Assembly: GCA_963513935.1 (NCBI GenBank)
Contig: OY740776.1
Coordinates: 10,384,724-10,448,723 of the forward strand
Reading direction: 5' to 3'
Length of the DNA: 64,000 nucleotides
DNA from: Aphrophora alni
Taxonomy: Eukaryota; Arthropoda; Insecta; Hemiptera; Aphrophoridae
In this document: piece after piece, positions 1 through 10,076 of the stretch
How positions within the stretch are numbered: position 1 is the stretch's first letter
Layout: the number at the start of each line of letters is the position of its first letter
The notes under the pieces: generated by a model
What the model was told of the DNA's origin: nothing
The model's database searches: none
Seen by the model: the letters and a program-made list of their open reading frames with translations, nothing else
Position numbers and translations under genes: made by a program

Positions 1-1983
1 AGTACGACTCTTTAACTTTTACGGAACGATCTTGTAACAATTTTGGTTACACCAATTTGGTATACCGATAGCATTTTTGGAATTTAAAACTAATGATTTC
101 CCAAAATGTTTCAACTATAACATTTTTTGTCTTTACTATAGGCTTTACAAATTGTCTAACTCAGTATTAATTCCCCCTAGAATATTACATATTTGACAGT
201 TGTGAGTTAAATTCTCCGTGTCAGAGAAACTAGAAGTTTACTTTTGAAAATACACTTGGCCAATCGTTTGAAAAGTATTTTTGTAATGAATTCTTTCTTT
301 CTCAATAATAGTTTTGTTCGTTTACAATAAGCCATGATAAAAAAAAACACGTAAAACAACTTTTTTATAACATTTACATTTTGAAATATTAACCTTAAAA
401 CAAATTGAATAAATATTAATATTTACAAGACTTATAAACTAAGTTATAACTTCACCAATGTCTACAATTGAATATTTTAAGAAACAAATCCTAACCCCGA
501 TAAAAAAAACCAGTTTTAGAATCCAACAATTTTAAAATATATTCAACCACCTTTAATATCATCACAGCTTCCTTTTCACGTTACATTTGAGACGTATAAA
601 TTAATTAATCTGTATAAATATATTGGGAACATATTTTCAACAAATTATTACAATCCGTGCACATTTCACGTCCTTAAGGTTTCCAAGTTTCCATGAAGAC
701 AGTGGCCGATAGACATATTAAAAATCAGCTGCTAGTTTAACTAATTTTATATTAATTAAACAATATCATCAAAATATGTTAAGTAGTTATCGCTATAGCT
801 AGTTATAATTTTTAAACATTGATTAACATTAAAACCTTGATTCAACAAAAACTAAAAATGAATGTTACAACAAAACTGATTAACTTTATTCATTTTTTAT
901 AAACGGAGCTATCTCTACTTCAACCAGATTCAAAAGATAACAAACACTAAACTATAAAACCTAAAAGATTGAGTGATAAAGTAGACCCTTAAACCCATAA
1001 ACAACAGGACTTAAATAAAGAAAGTTGTAATCCTATCCAAATAGAAAAGTCCCCCAAGAAAACTTTTAGCTTTCCCTCAAGACAAGCTTTTGTTATTACA
1101 AGTTTCCAAGATAAAAAGTTCCTTGTGATAGAGTAGAGTAAGACATTGGTCAGTATAGGTTTTGCGTAAAATTTGTGTGTTAAAAACATTAGTTAATATG
1201 TTATTAGATCTCCTTCATGAGAGAAAAGAAAGTAACTAATTGGTTGTAGGTATGTCATTGGGGAGCCCAATCATTCAAAATGTTTATACGATAAAACAAT
1301 GCAATTTCCATACAATAATATAAATATGTATACAGAGTGTTTTTGTTTCTCGTGTAAAAAGAAACCAAAAAAAAATATTTATAAGGGTTCAATCTTGTTT
1401 CTTTGTCCATCTGTCCATCCGTATGTTTTATTCAAAAATATTATATTTAAACCTGTCAGAATTGAACCAAATTTCGGTGAACTTTTGTTACTGTTAGTTT
1501 CTGCTAGTATTTTATGTTTTATTATTGTAACCTAACCCGTTACAATATTATGATATGCTATAAAATTATGATTTGAACAAGATCGTAATGAATATAAACA
1601 AGAAAATAATCAAGTGTAGAAATGAATATGAGAGATTAAATTTGTGAACTCGTACAATTGTATTAATTATTTATATAATTGGGCCAGAATTGGGGATTAT
1701 GTGTTACGTTTGCAGAAATTTCTGGAGAAGTCATTTTTTTTAAGAATACATATTAAATTATGACAGTATACAATGATAGTACTTTTGTTTTGTTGAAAAC
1801 TACTTGCATGTTAAATACCAATTTTGTGTGTTAATAACATTTACTATTCAAGATGTTATTGGTAATGATCAAGATAAATTATCGTACTAGCTATTTTGTT
1901 GAACTGCAGTCGTGGAATTCCTTTCGTAGAACCAATTTATAACTCCAACAGTGATGGCGCTTCTTGTCACTACTGGTAGTATA
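1..1983. other. AT-rich non-coding DNA
   Basis: I see no supportable gene; the open frames here are short and low-complexity. Positions 1600-1735 recur in diverged form at about 21035-21175 (shared block beginning atgagagattaaatttgtg and, later, ttggggattat), so part of this stretch is an unclassified dispersed repeat. The stretch around 1380-1500 resembles other window segments with short runs of gtctgtcc/gtccatccgt followed by an AT-rich tract (40440, 44030, 56370), which suggests another old repeat family. Confidence 0.6.
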
Positions 1984-3059
1984 GGTGTCCATAAAGTCAA
2001 CCCCCCCCCCCTCTTATTTTTTTTATTAATTGAAATAGACAGATTTTCATTGGGGAAAGTTTCGATAACCAAAGGAGGAGCTTTTGAAGTATCAACATGT
2101 TCAACTCTTACCCCTAAAATGGGGTAGTTTGGGGGTAAGTCAAGAATTTTAAATAGCAACCCCTATTGAGTGATACCTCATTTTAAAGGTCTTTTCAAAA
2201 TAAGAATGGCACAAACCAGAGGTCTCTAAGTTCACCCTACCCAACATAGCAACCAATCGAATTGTGAATTTTACGTTAATAATTAGACCAGAAATGTTAC
2301 GAAATTTACAACAAGCTTTTGAGTCCAGATCTATTTCTGCCAGAAAGTAAATGGTAGCCATTTCAAGAACTTAATATGAGCTAAAAAAAACAATCTAAGG
2401 CTCTTACCATCATTTTACCAACATAGAGCAGTTTGTAATGTAATAAAAACAACCGGAATTTGTAGTTTAACATTCACAATTCGATTGGTCGCTATGTTGG
2501 GTAGGATGAACTGAGAGACCTCTGGTTTGCGCCATAATTCTTATTTTGAAAAGACCTTTAAATTACTTGACTTATTTCCTATTATCTCCTATTGGAGCAC
2601 AGGGCGTCCAAAAGAGCTCTCCATGTGTCCCTGTCTCCAGCAAGTGCCTTCACTTCTCCCCAAGTCTTGTTAACCTCTTTTGCTTCTTATTAATGGTCCT
2701 CTTCCAGGTTTCTCGGGGTCGACCTCTTCTTCTGACACCTTGCGGGTTCCAATCTAGGGCCTCTTTCTCAATGGTTCAATCTGGCTTCCTCAGTGTATGC
2801 CCAAACTACCTCCACTTCCTCTCTCGAATCTGCAGTTTGACCCGAATTTGACATGTTTCTCTTTAAAATGAGTATCACTCAATAAAGGTTGCTATTTAAA
2901 ATTCTTGACTTACCCACAAACTACCCCATTTTGGGGGTAAGGGTTGAAAATTTTGATACTTCAAAAAACTCCTCCTTTGGTTATCTAAACTTTCCCCAAA
3001 GCAAATCTGTCTATTTCCATTAATAAAAAAAAATAAGGGGGGGACTTTTGGACACATGG
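1984..3059. mobile_element. Foldback (MITE-like) element carrying a LINE fragment
   Basis: Two long arms are inverted copies of each other. The left arm runs from ~1984 to ~2290 and the right arm from ~2480 to 3059. Both contain a C/G homopolymer near the tip, an aaatagacagatt block, a ggggtagtttgggggtaag block and an accaatcgaattgtgaa block. TA dinucleotides flank both ends, the duplication expected of Tc1/mariner-type elements. No transposase is present, so this is non-autonomous. The right arm is interrupted by a LINE 3' fragment (2563-2866) that the left arm lacks. A second copy in the opposite orientation lies at 50947-52030 and carries the same fragment at the same internal position. 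Assignment to a superfamily is inference from the TA target. Confidence 0.8.
2563..2866 (-). pseudogene. LINE reverse-transcriptase C-terminal fragment
   Basis: Read on the minus strand this encodes a basic C-terminal segment typical of the end of non-LTR retrotransposon ORF2 proteins: IRERKW, then GHTLRKP, EALDWNPQG, RRRGRPRETWKRT, WGEVKALAGDRDRWRALL and a stop shortly after. Only the last ~90 residues remain, with a one-base deletion near the KKQKRL region compared with the copies at 48061-48545 and 51146-51447. The 3' tail is a short aagtcaag-like repeat rather than poly(A), as seen in RTE-like clades; the clade itself is not resolved. It sits inside the right arm of the foldback element and cannot be functional. 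Confidence 0.8.
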
Positions 3060-3624
3060 TATATTTAGTACTATAGTGTCAAACTGGATGTTATAATTTG
3101 AAATGACACTACAACTGTCGTGTAACTTATCTGGATAAATCCCTCCAAGTTTTCTACAACCTACAATATATCTTGTTACTGTGAAGTGATTACACAAAAC
3201 AGCGTTAATTAGAAATTAATAACCACAACTATAAAACAACTGCTTTCACTGTTAACAAACAAATTCTATATTTAGAAAATCTACTGTAATGAAATCGACT
3301 CGTATGTACGTGTGTTTATTTCGGTCAAAAGGTTATAAAGCAAAGGTTTAGAGTGAAGGCAATTTAACCTCTACTCCCCAAAGTCAAACAGAGCGTGCAA
3401 TATGCAAGTATGAATGAATGAAGGGGAAAGTTAAATTACCTGTAAGAGCGAAATGAAGACGTGACGTCATCCCCTGCTATTCCCTCTTTGCTACGCTCCT
3501 AATAGCAACAAAGTCCACCGATCTTATGTTATCAAAGTTATGTATTTTACTTTCACACATTCACGAAGTATTAAGTGTGTTAACATTGTGTGTACATATG
3601 TATATTAAAATATACAAATTTGTA

Positions 3625-4542
3625 CCGGGTGTTTCAGACCACATGGACACTATTTGTAGCGCCTAAACGAAACCAGATGAAAATTTCCTTCCAATTAGAA
3701 CCCCTCCCCTTTTGGACCCCAAAGAATTTAGGAAAATTATTTTCGACTCTCCTCAATGACCCAAAAGGGCACTTTTGGGGGGCAGGGTGGTGTTTTTGGA
3801 AAATGTTCAAATAGAAACATAGGTCTTGTGATACCTCATTTTAAAGGTCTCTCTTTTCTGAACATTTTGGAGCAAAAGAAATTGTTATCTTTTCATTACT
3901 TTACAGGGTGTGACTTTTTTTTTTTAGTTTTTAGCGGGAAATGTGACTGCCAGCTCCCTAACAAAGATAGGGCAACCAATTTTTTTTCTTAATTTTACAA
4001 GACACACCCTTTCAGGAGATATGGGGTAATATGGACTTCTATGCAGTTTTCAAACTTTTATTAAATTTCAAACTTTAATAACTTTTATAGAGTAAAAAGT
4101 TAAAAAATTCAAATAGCAACCTAGATTGAAAATAGTACCATTTGAGAGACCTTTTGAAAACAAACTTTTTTTTGTATTGAAAGTTTGGTTCTATCTTGCA
4201 CTATTGAATAATTGTAAAAAAATGGTGCAAGATAAAAAATATATATTTCATCACACCCTGTACAGTAATGAAAAGATAACAATTTGTTTTTGCTCCAAAA
4301 TGTTCAGAAAAGAGAGACCTTTAAAATGAGGTATCACACGACCTATGTTTCTATTTGAAAATTTTCCAAAAACACCATCCTGCCCTCCAAAAGTGCCCTT
4401 TTGGGTCATTGAGGAGCGTCGAAAATAATTTTCCTGAATTCTTTGGGGTCGAAAAGGGGGGGGGGGTTCTAATTGGAAGGAAATTTTCATCTGGTTTCGT
4501 TTAGGCGTTACAGATAGTGTCCATGTGGTCTGAAACACCCGG
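3625..4542. mobile_element. 918-bp foldback element, TA-flanked
   Basis: The left arm (3625 to ~3912) and right arm (~4250-4542) are long, near-perfect inverted repeats starting CCGGGTGTTTCAGACCACAT and flanked by TA at 3623-3624 and 4543-4544. Arms are roughly 290 bp with a ~340 bp AT-rich centre. There is no transposase frame; open frames in the arms are by-products of the symmetry. It has inserted in the dispersed repeat spanning 3335-6165. The tip CCGGGTGTT is shared with the element at 47259-47819 and the termini at 36450-36480, pointing to one related group of Tc1/mariner-type MITEs. Confidence 0.85.
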
Positions 4543-5072
4543 TATAGATCAATCGGGGGGATGAACTAACAATTTATCATAGAATTAATTACCTTCCCAC
4601 ATCATTAGAGGAGCAAACAATTCCGTGCGAGTATTTCTCTTTCTTGATTAGGAAGGTTTATTTTTTTTTTCTCAATAGTTTTATTTTACAAGAAAACAGG
4701 AAGAAGCCACATTTTGATTGAAGTAACAAAACACCTCCGTCAGAGATTAGATTGTATCCTTTCAAAGTAAACCAATATAGAATCAAGATTTTAGTTTTAT
4801 GTTGGGTGCTATAACCAGGCAACGAAATATTATCAACGAAATTATTATAAAAAACTAGTGCTTACCTATAAATACAACAGTTTGATTTCATGTGTTAGTT
4901 TTTTACAAATTACACAAGCATTAGTTAATATACAAACATATATGGTTAGTGATTAGAATATTAAGTCAAATGATAATTTAAAGATAAATGGAAAATGAGA
5001 ATTTAAAGAGTTCAAAATGCAGAACATTGAGTGATAAACATAACTTGTTAAATAAAATAAAAAGTTTGTATT

Positions 5073-5820
5073 GGCAACTTTTTTGGCAGGAGAGTTCATT
5101 GACTTTTATTTAGTTTTTCACTTATTTATAATTATTTTAGTATTTAAATATGTTTTCCGAATGAATTTAATAAAATACAATAATTTATAACTGAAAAACT
5201 CTTACATATAGAAAATAAAAGCAATAGATTAAATAATTTAGAATGTTTAGAAATAAATAGATCTATTTCACTTAGGCCTATTCTCAACTTAAATGACCAA
5301 ATTGTATTAAATTCGTCACCTCTTCTAAAACCCATCCGTAACATAGTTCATTAACCTATATCTACCTGCTAGGTCATCCCCCTACCTTTCCCGATTTCTC
5401 TATTGTGTTTCAGTTTCCTGTACTTATGTTTTAATAGTTGTCTATACCTGTAAATTATCAGTTGCCCGACGATGCCGCAAGACGAAACAATTGTAGCTCA
5501 TTTATACTATTAATTATTTGAAACTTTAAGCTTTTGCTTAATTTTATCCTTGAAAAACATAGTTTCAAATGGAGAAATTAATACGTTGCAGCAAAGTTAA
5601 TAGACTTATTTATACTGGCAACTTTTTTGGCAGGAGAGTTCATTGACTTTTATTTAGTTTTTCACTTATTTATAATTATTTTAGTATTTATATATGTTTT
5701 CCGAATGAATTTAATAAACGACATTAATTAATTTATAACTGAAAAACATAGTTTCAAATGGAGAAATTAATACATTGCAGCAAAGTTCATTGACTTATTT
5801 ATACTATTATTATTTGTTGG
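5073..5820 (+). repeat. Nested direct duplications
   Basis: A ~105-bp block (ggcaacttttttggcaggag through tttccgaatgaatttaataa) occurs at ~5073-5177 and again at ~5610-5718. A second block (aaaaacatagtttcaaatgg through gacttatttatact) occurs at ~5550-5612 and ~5742-5808. The two duplications interleave, suggesting successive unequal exchanges. No gene is seen. A decayed hammerhead-like core lies within the stretch at ~5463-5500. Confidence 0.75.
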
Positions 5821-6385
5821 AGTTTGTACAATTGAAATATTATATTTTAGTATTTATATATATTTGAATGAATTGACATGCTCCTAGATGTTTTAAATAG
5901 TTTATTTTAGGTGTAACATTGACAAGCGCCCTATGCAATGATTCTGTAGTTGTTTTTAGTTCATCTACAAAAATGAATTTGTAAAGTGGTTGTTTTCCTG
6001 TTAGTTTATAATTAACCAATCCTGTGTACTTCCACTGAAGGCACCTACCGTTTATCAATAGTTGTGTCCCAGAACAACATAAGGAGTAGGTATCTGAGGA
6101 GGCTGTTCGCAGTGGATGTCCACTGAGCGATGGATTTGCCAACCTTGGGACTCTAACATGGAGTGTCATGTTTTATAGCTGTAGTGTGTAATACCTTATC
6201 CCGCAAAAATCCTCTATTGCTTTTTTTTTACTTTAACAAGTAATCCGAGATAAGTTTTTATTATCTTTTTGTGTAAATATTTAAGTAACATAGTATTCTG
6301 TAATTATTAAGACATAGAAAAGATATTTGGCAATAACGTTTTCAGTTTTTAATTTCTAATGAAAATTATGTCATCATCATTAATT

Positions 6386-6689
6386 TATAAATATTGAGCT
6401 TGACTTGTGAGATAATATTAGATAGAACAAAAACTCGAACACAAGATCTCATAAAAATTACGTTTACTTAATCAAACGCGTTTTAACCACAAAGTCGCCA
6501 TCTTCAGTGATACATGAGCTACAATAATTAAACTTTAACTAACTTATAAGTTATAAGTATCACTGAAGATGGTGACTTTGTCGTTGAAACCCGTTTGATT
6601 AAGTAAACATATTTTTTGTGAGATCTTGTGTTCGAGTTTTTGTTCTATTTAATATTATCTCACATGTTAAGCTCAATTATTTATATTAT
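6386..6689. repeat. Inverted repeat with paired hammerhead-like cores
   Basis: Arms at 6386-6513 and 6557-6689 are diverged inverted copies sharing ctcgaacacaagatct, a gcgttt...tgattaagtaaac block and a cttcagtgata block. The right arm on the plus strand carries an intact-looking ribozyme core (separate entry). The left arm carries the equivalent on the minus strand but with the catalytic G of GAAA replaced by A. The same family occurs at 37575-37819. Single diverged copies are at ~25679 and ~52862. The latter lies just upstream of a Penelope-like RT fragment on the same strand, which suggests these are terminal pieces of Penelope-like elements. Confidence 0.75.
6557..6601 (+). ncRNA. Hammerhead-ribozyme-like motif (candidate)
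   Basis: The order is ATCA (stem I 5' strand), CTGAAGA (core), an unpaired T, GGTGAC-TTT-GTCGTT (stem II with G-U pairs), GAAA (core), an ACCCGT short stem III, cleavage-site triplet GTT at 6593-6595, then TGAT (stem I 3' strand). All core bases match the hammerhead consensus CUGANGA...GAAA...UH. The extra base after the core A deviates from the canonical fold. Stem III is only two pairs, so activity as a monomer is doubtful. Confidence 0.45.
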
Positions 6690-6807
6690 TGAAGAAGTCA
6701 AAAGTGAAATAATTAAAAATTACCGATGATGACAATTTCGAGTTGAAATGTGAACTAGATAAATTTAGTTCTCTGTTTGAAGTTATTTGTTAATGATGGA
6801 AGTTCAA

Positions 6808-7095
6808 TTTTATTATTATACATTTTTCGGACATTTGCCATCATTTCTGTGTTAAAAAATAAAAACACGACGTTTCGGGAATAAGAATCAATTTCCGTTA
6901 TCAAGTGACTAAAAACTAAAGAAACATGAAACTAGAATCTAAGCCTATGTAAGAAGTGAAATAAAAGACTTAGTTTCTAGTTTCATGTTTCTTTGTCACT
7001 TGATAACGGGAATTGATTCTTATTCCCGAAACGTCGTGTTTTGATTTTTAACACACAAATGATGGCAAATGTCCGAAAAATGTATAATAATAAAA
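6808..7095. repeat. Foldback repeat with GAAACGTC palindromes
   Basis: Left arm 6808-6930 and right arm ~6975-7095 are near-perfect inverted repeats (tattattatacatttttcgg at the tip, ttcgggaataagaatcaatt inside). Each arm holds CGGGAAT...ATTCCCGAAACGTC, a variant of the ribozyme-like arrangement: a strong stem II, GAAA, self-complementary ACGT and a GTC triplet. The CUGANGA core is degraded to TTGATAA. No coding potential is seen. Confidence 0.75.
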
Positions 7096-7826
7096 TAAAT
7101 TTAGTGTCACATATTTGTTCATGATCATTATAATTGTAAAATTTTGTGTTTTATTATTATTTATACAAAAAAATTTTAGTTTTTATCTGAGGATTTGTAA
7201 AACCAAAAGACGATTAAAAGCTTGAGACAGTTGATAATTTTTAAAGAAAAGTATTTCATCATAGTTAAATTGTGAATTAATTTACTCTTGATTTTTTCAA
7301 TATGAAGTAACAAATAAAATAATTCTAATCATATTAGATAAAACAAACCCACCCATTTAAATATTTTGATATTAATGAGTATTAATGTCTTTCATATAAC
7401 ATTTACTGAGAATTTAAAGAAATCCCCATACATACTGCTTTACAAAATTATGTACGTTCATAACAATACCATTTATACAAGTTTATAAAATATAAAAGTG
7501 AAGGGAAACCAAACATTGTCAAGTGATTTTAAGAAACCAAAATAGTTAGTCATTAATAATTCGAAAAGTAAAAAAACTGCTTTCACCGTACATCTTATGT
7601 GTTTACCAATATGTGTGTTGGTAGCAGACACAGAACTTCAATCATTTATGATAAGAATTCAGCTTAGATATTCAAATCAGTTTAGAGTTCAACAACTTTG
7701 AGATGTAAATTCGTAACCGAAATCAACTGATAGTTACAAATGCAAATGTAATCTCAAACCCAGAAACAAGGAGTCGGTCCGTTTGTCAATGAGACTCACT
7801 GAGATTACAGTTTTGTTTCTAGTAAT
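7096..7826. other. AT-rich stretch with one dispersed repeat copy
   Basis: I see no gene. Positions ~7640-7815 match, in reverse complement, ~26570-26755 (shared pieces include gaattcagctta, aactttgagatg, atgcaaatgtaa and gtccgtttgtcaa-like sequence), so this is a diverged interspersed repeat of unknown type. Confidence 0.55.
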
Positions 7827-7919
7827 ATTGAATTTCTCCCGGTAGAATTGTTGCTACGTAATTTTATTTGATATTATTATTTAAATCAACATATCGTCAA
7901 TCCAAGAGAGTCATATAGT
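7827..7919 (+). repeat. Left part of 150-bp tandem unit 1, ending in TAGT target duplication
   Basis: This block (ttgaatttctcccggtagaa onward) plus 16893-16953 reconstructs one copy of a ~150-bp unit. The other copy lies intact at 16954-17103. The LTR retrotransposon interrupts unit 1. The last four bases (7916-7919, tagt) are repeated at 16893-16896 as the target-site duplication. Confidence 0.85.
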
Positions 7920-9292
7920 TGTTACCAGGGGACTAAAATTTAAGAAAGGCGGAACCAAAATGGTAACAGTGTTTAGAAAATAGAAAAATAAAAAAAGACA
8001 AAGACAAATTTAGTAATTAACAAGGCTCAAGTTTATTGAAACAAAGAAATTTCGACGTTTCAGATTTTATCATTTACAACTGAGAAAGACATCCTGAGAC
8101 AAAATTATCATAAACAGCTTATGATTAAAAATATTATAATTAATAAAAGTTATACGCCCTTAAAGTAAAATATTATAATTTAAATAAAAAAAAAAATTTA
8201 ATCAATAGATTCTGAAAATTTATCCCCCCTTTTTAGTTTATATATTTTATAGTTACAAAATTTAACACAAAAGACAATGAGCACAGCTTAACAATTAACA
8301 GGATTATAATTAATCCAAAAAAAAAAGATTATACGCCCTTATATGTAAAAATTACAAAATAAAAAAAAATGTAAAGATACTGATATTTATTTCCCCCCTT
8401 TTGACTTTATGAAATGATAGTTTTTTAAAACAGTTACATAATATTACTTATTTGATAAATTTCTTAAATGCTATATTGGCCAATAAATATATATGTTTTA
8501 GATAAAGAATTTATTATGAAAAGAGTAGTTTATTTTAAAAAAAAGAAATGAAAATTTTGAATATTAAATTTTTTAAATTGACGTCAATTATTTTAATTTA
8601 GAGAATAACCTCTTGGAGGTTGTTAGGACCGAAAGTTTGCATGCAGGCTCCACCCAATAATTTTTTATATATTTTATAATTAACTACACAAGTCTACATC
8701 TAAAATATAGTTTTTTAAGAAAACATATTCGCTGAAATAAATTTAGGCACATATACAATATGAGTTTAATTAAAGTTCTATAAAGTCAGTTTTTTTGTAA
8801 CATCACTTTTGTGCACGTGAAACTCTGAAGCTATGTTGAATAAAACGTGTTTTGTTAACAGGACGAAACATGTTTAGATCTTTTGCTGTGTTTCTTCTAC
8901 CAGCATATTAGCTGGAAAATCCTGTCGCAGATCACGTGAGCTTGTGCCGAGAAAATAATTTATTAAACATTTTAAACTAAAACGCACAAACTAAATTTTA
9001 ACATATCGTTGAAACTGAGTTGCAATTTTTGAAGACCAAGTAAGAAAATTTATCTCTAACGTAACTATCTAAAAAAAAGTCAGGCATTGTGAGTGACTAC
9101 AGGTAGACTAAGCAACCGGTATTAGAGAAGATAGGCTGTCTTGCCGTTGTACTTTACCCTCCGCTATCGTACGATCATTAGTTTTGGACAATCTCGGCAG
9201 GTGACAGCATCTGTCAAGCAACGGAAGTTGTATGTGTGAAAGTTGAGTGAATGACGTTTTATTTCAGAGGTGATTTGAATTTGAATGCTACA
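7920..9292 (-). repeat. 3' LTR
   Basis: It is delimited by TGTTACCAGG at the left (plus-strand view) and ATGCTACA at the right and is matched base for base by 15519-16892, apart from an 11- versus 12-A run, one C/T change in the block near 9214 and one A/G change near 9239. On the element's sense strand an AATAAA polyadenylation signal lies at 8032-8037, about 110 bp from the LTR end, a sensible place for the R/U5 boundary. Confidence 0.95.
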
Positions 9293-9310
9293 GCTCTCCC
9301 CCCCCCCCGA
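9293..9310 (-). other. Polypurine tract
   Basis: Immediately upstream of the 3' LTR on the sense strand lies a run of G followed by AGAG (plus strand: a C run preceded by ctct). This is the purine-rich plus-strand primer expected at the 3' LTR boundary. Confidence 0.8.
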
Positions 9311-10076
9311 AAGACGGAGTTAGAGTGGAAAAGAAAAGGGGCCAGAAGGGCCTCCCGCAAAATTTTGAAAAGGAGAGAGAGAGTGTGCGTGAAAGGGTAA
9401 AAAAAAAATTTTCTCTCAGACAGGTGTTTTAGACCTCGAGATAAACAAAAAAAAACTTAAGACTAACATGCATAGCGAGTGCCACATTAACTATATGTAG
9501 TTCGACAGAACCGGTCAGTATACCTTCACCAAGATAAACAACAAAGAACAAATACACCAAACTTAACTATTAAGGAAATGGACTCACTATGTCCTCGTCC
9601 GAAGACGTTATGGTGACGGAGAAACAGAAGAGTTCATGACGCTCTCTATATTCTCGTCGCATCGATTACACCCGCGGAGTGCTCGATGTTAAGATATGTC
9701 TAGATAGGGAAACATGTCAGGTACATGTAGCGGCCATTGCCGTAAAGTGGAAACTCATAGTTGATCAGACTATGGGTTGAAAAGCGTCAAGTCCGGGAAA
9801 CAGTGAGATATATCACTGGACAAGGAAAATCAATATCTCTTCGCCTGCAAACATCTATACAGATTACGGCACGGAGGGGCTCTAGGAGAGCTCAGCCCAC
9901 CGATGCCCAAACATACAGATGTGCATTTAGCTTAGAGGAAATACGGCTTGGTTCCGTATTTTGTTATGTTCTGCAGTGCTCGGAAAGAAGACTACCAGAT
10001 GACAATTTATGCGGCCAAGAAAGATCAGAAAGAAAATTAAATCGTAAAGGAGAAGGTTCTAGAAATTTGTTAATAT
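9311..10076 (-). other. 3' untranslated region of the LTR element
   Basis: This lies between the Gag-Pol stop and the polypurine tract, ~770 bp. No frame of convincing length exists on the sense strand. A plus-strand frame at ~9761-10099 is antisense and has no recognisable motif. There is no env signature (signal peptide, furin-like site or membrane anchor). Confidence 0.7.

Larger units (their letters stand above)
3335..6165 (+). repeat. Unclassified dispersed repeat, interrupted copy
   Basis: Three blocks, at ~3335-3600, ~4560-4930 and ~5820-6060, occur in the same order and without interruption at 18235-19320. Block A contains gtcaaacagagcgtgcaata and a gacgtgacgtcat palindrome. Block B contains gtattthctctttcttgatt-like sequence, a gaagaag tract and aacaaaacacctcc. 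Block C begins gtttattttag. Here a 918-bp foldback (3625-4542) separates A from B, and nested direct duplications (5073-5820) expand the B-C junction. Single blocks recur on both strands elsewhere in the window (22.2, 24.1, 25.2, 27.5-28.3, 29.0 kb). No coding capacity is visible. The family could be a non-autonomous transposon; no ends are defined. Confidence 0.65.

Noticed and set aside
4251..4538. Open frames in both arms of the foldback at 3625-4542 giving similar peptides
   Set aside because: Expected from inverted-repeat symmetry; no known protein pattern.
8040..8100. cgacgtttcagattttatca in the LTRs resembling the ribozyme-like units
   Set aside because: GAAACGTCG is present on the sense strand, but no CUGANGA core or stem II precedes it at proper spacing.
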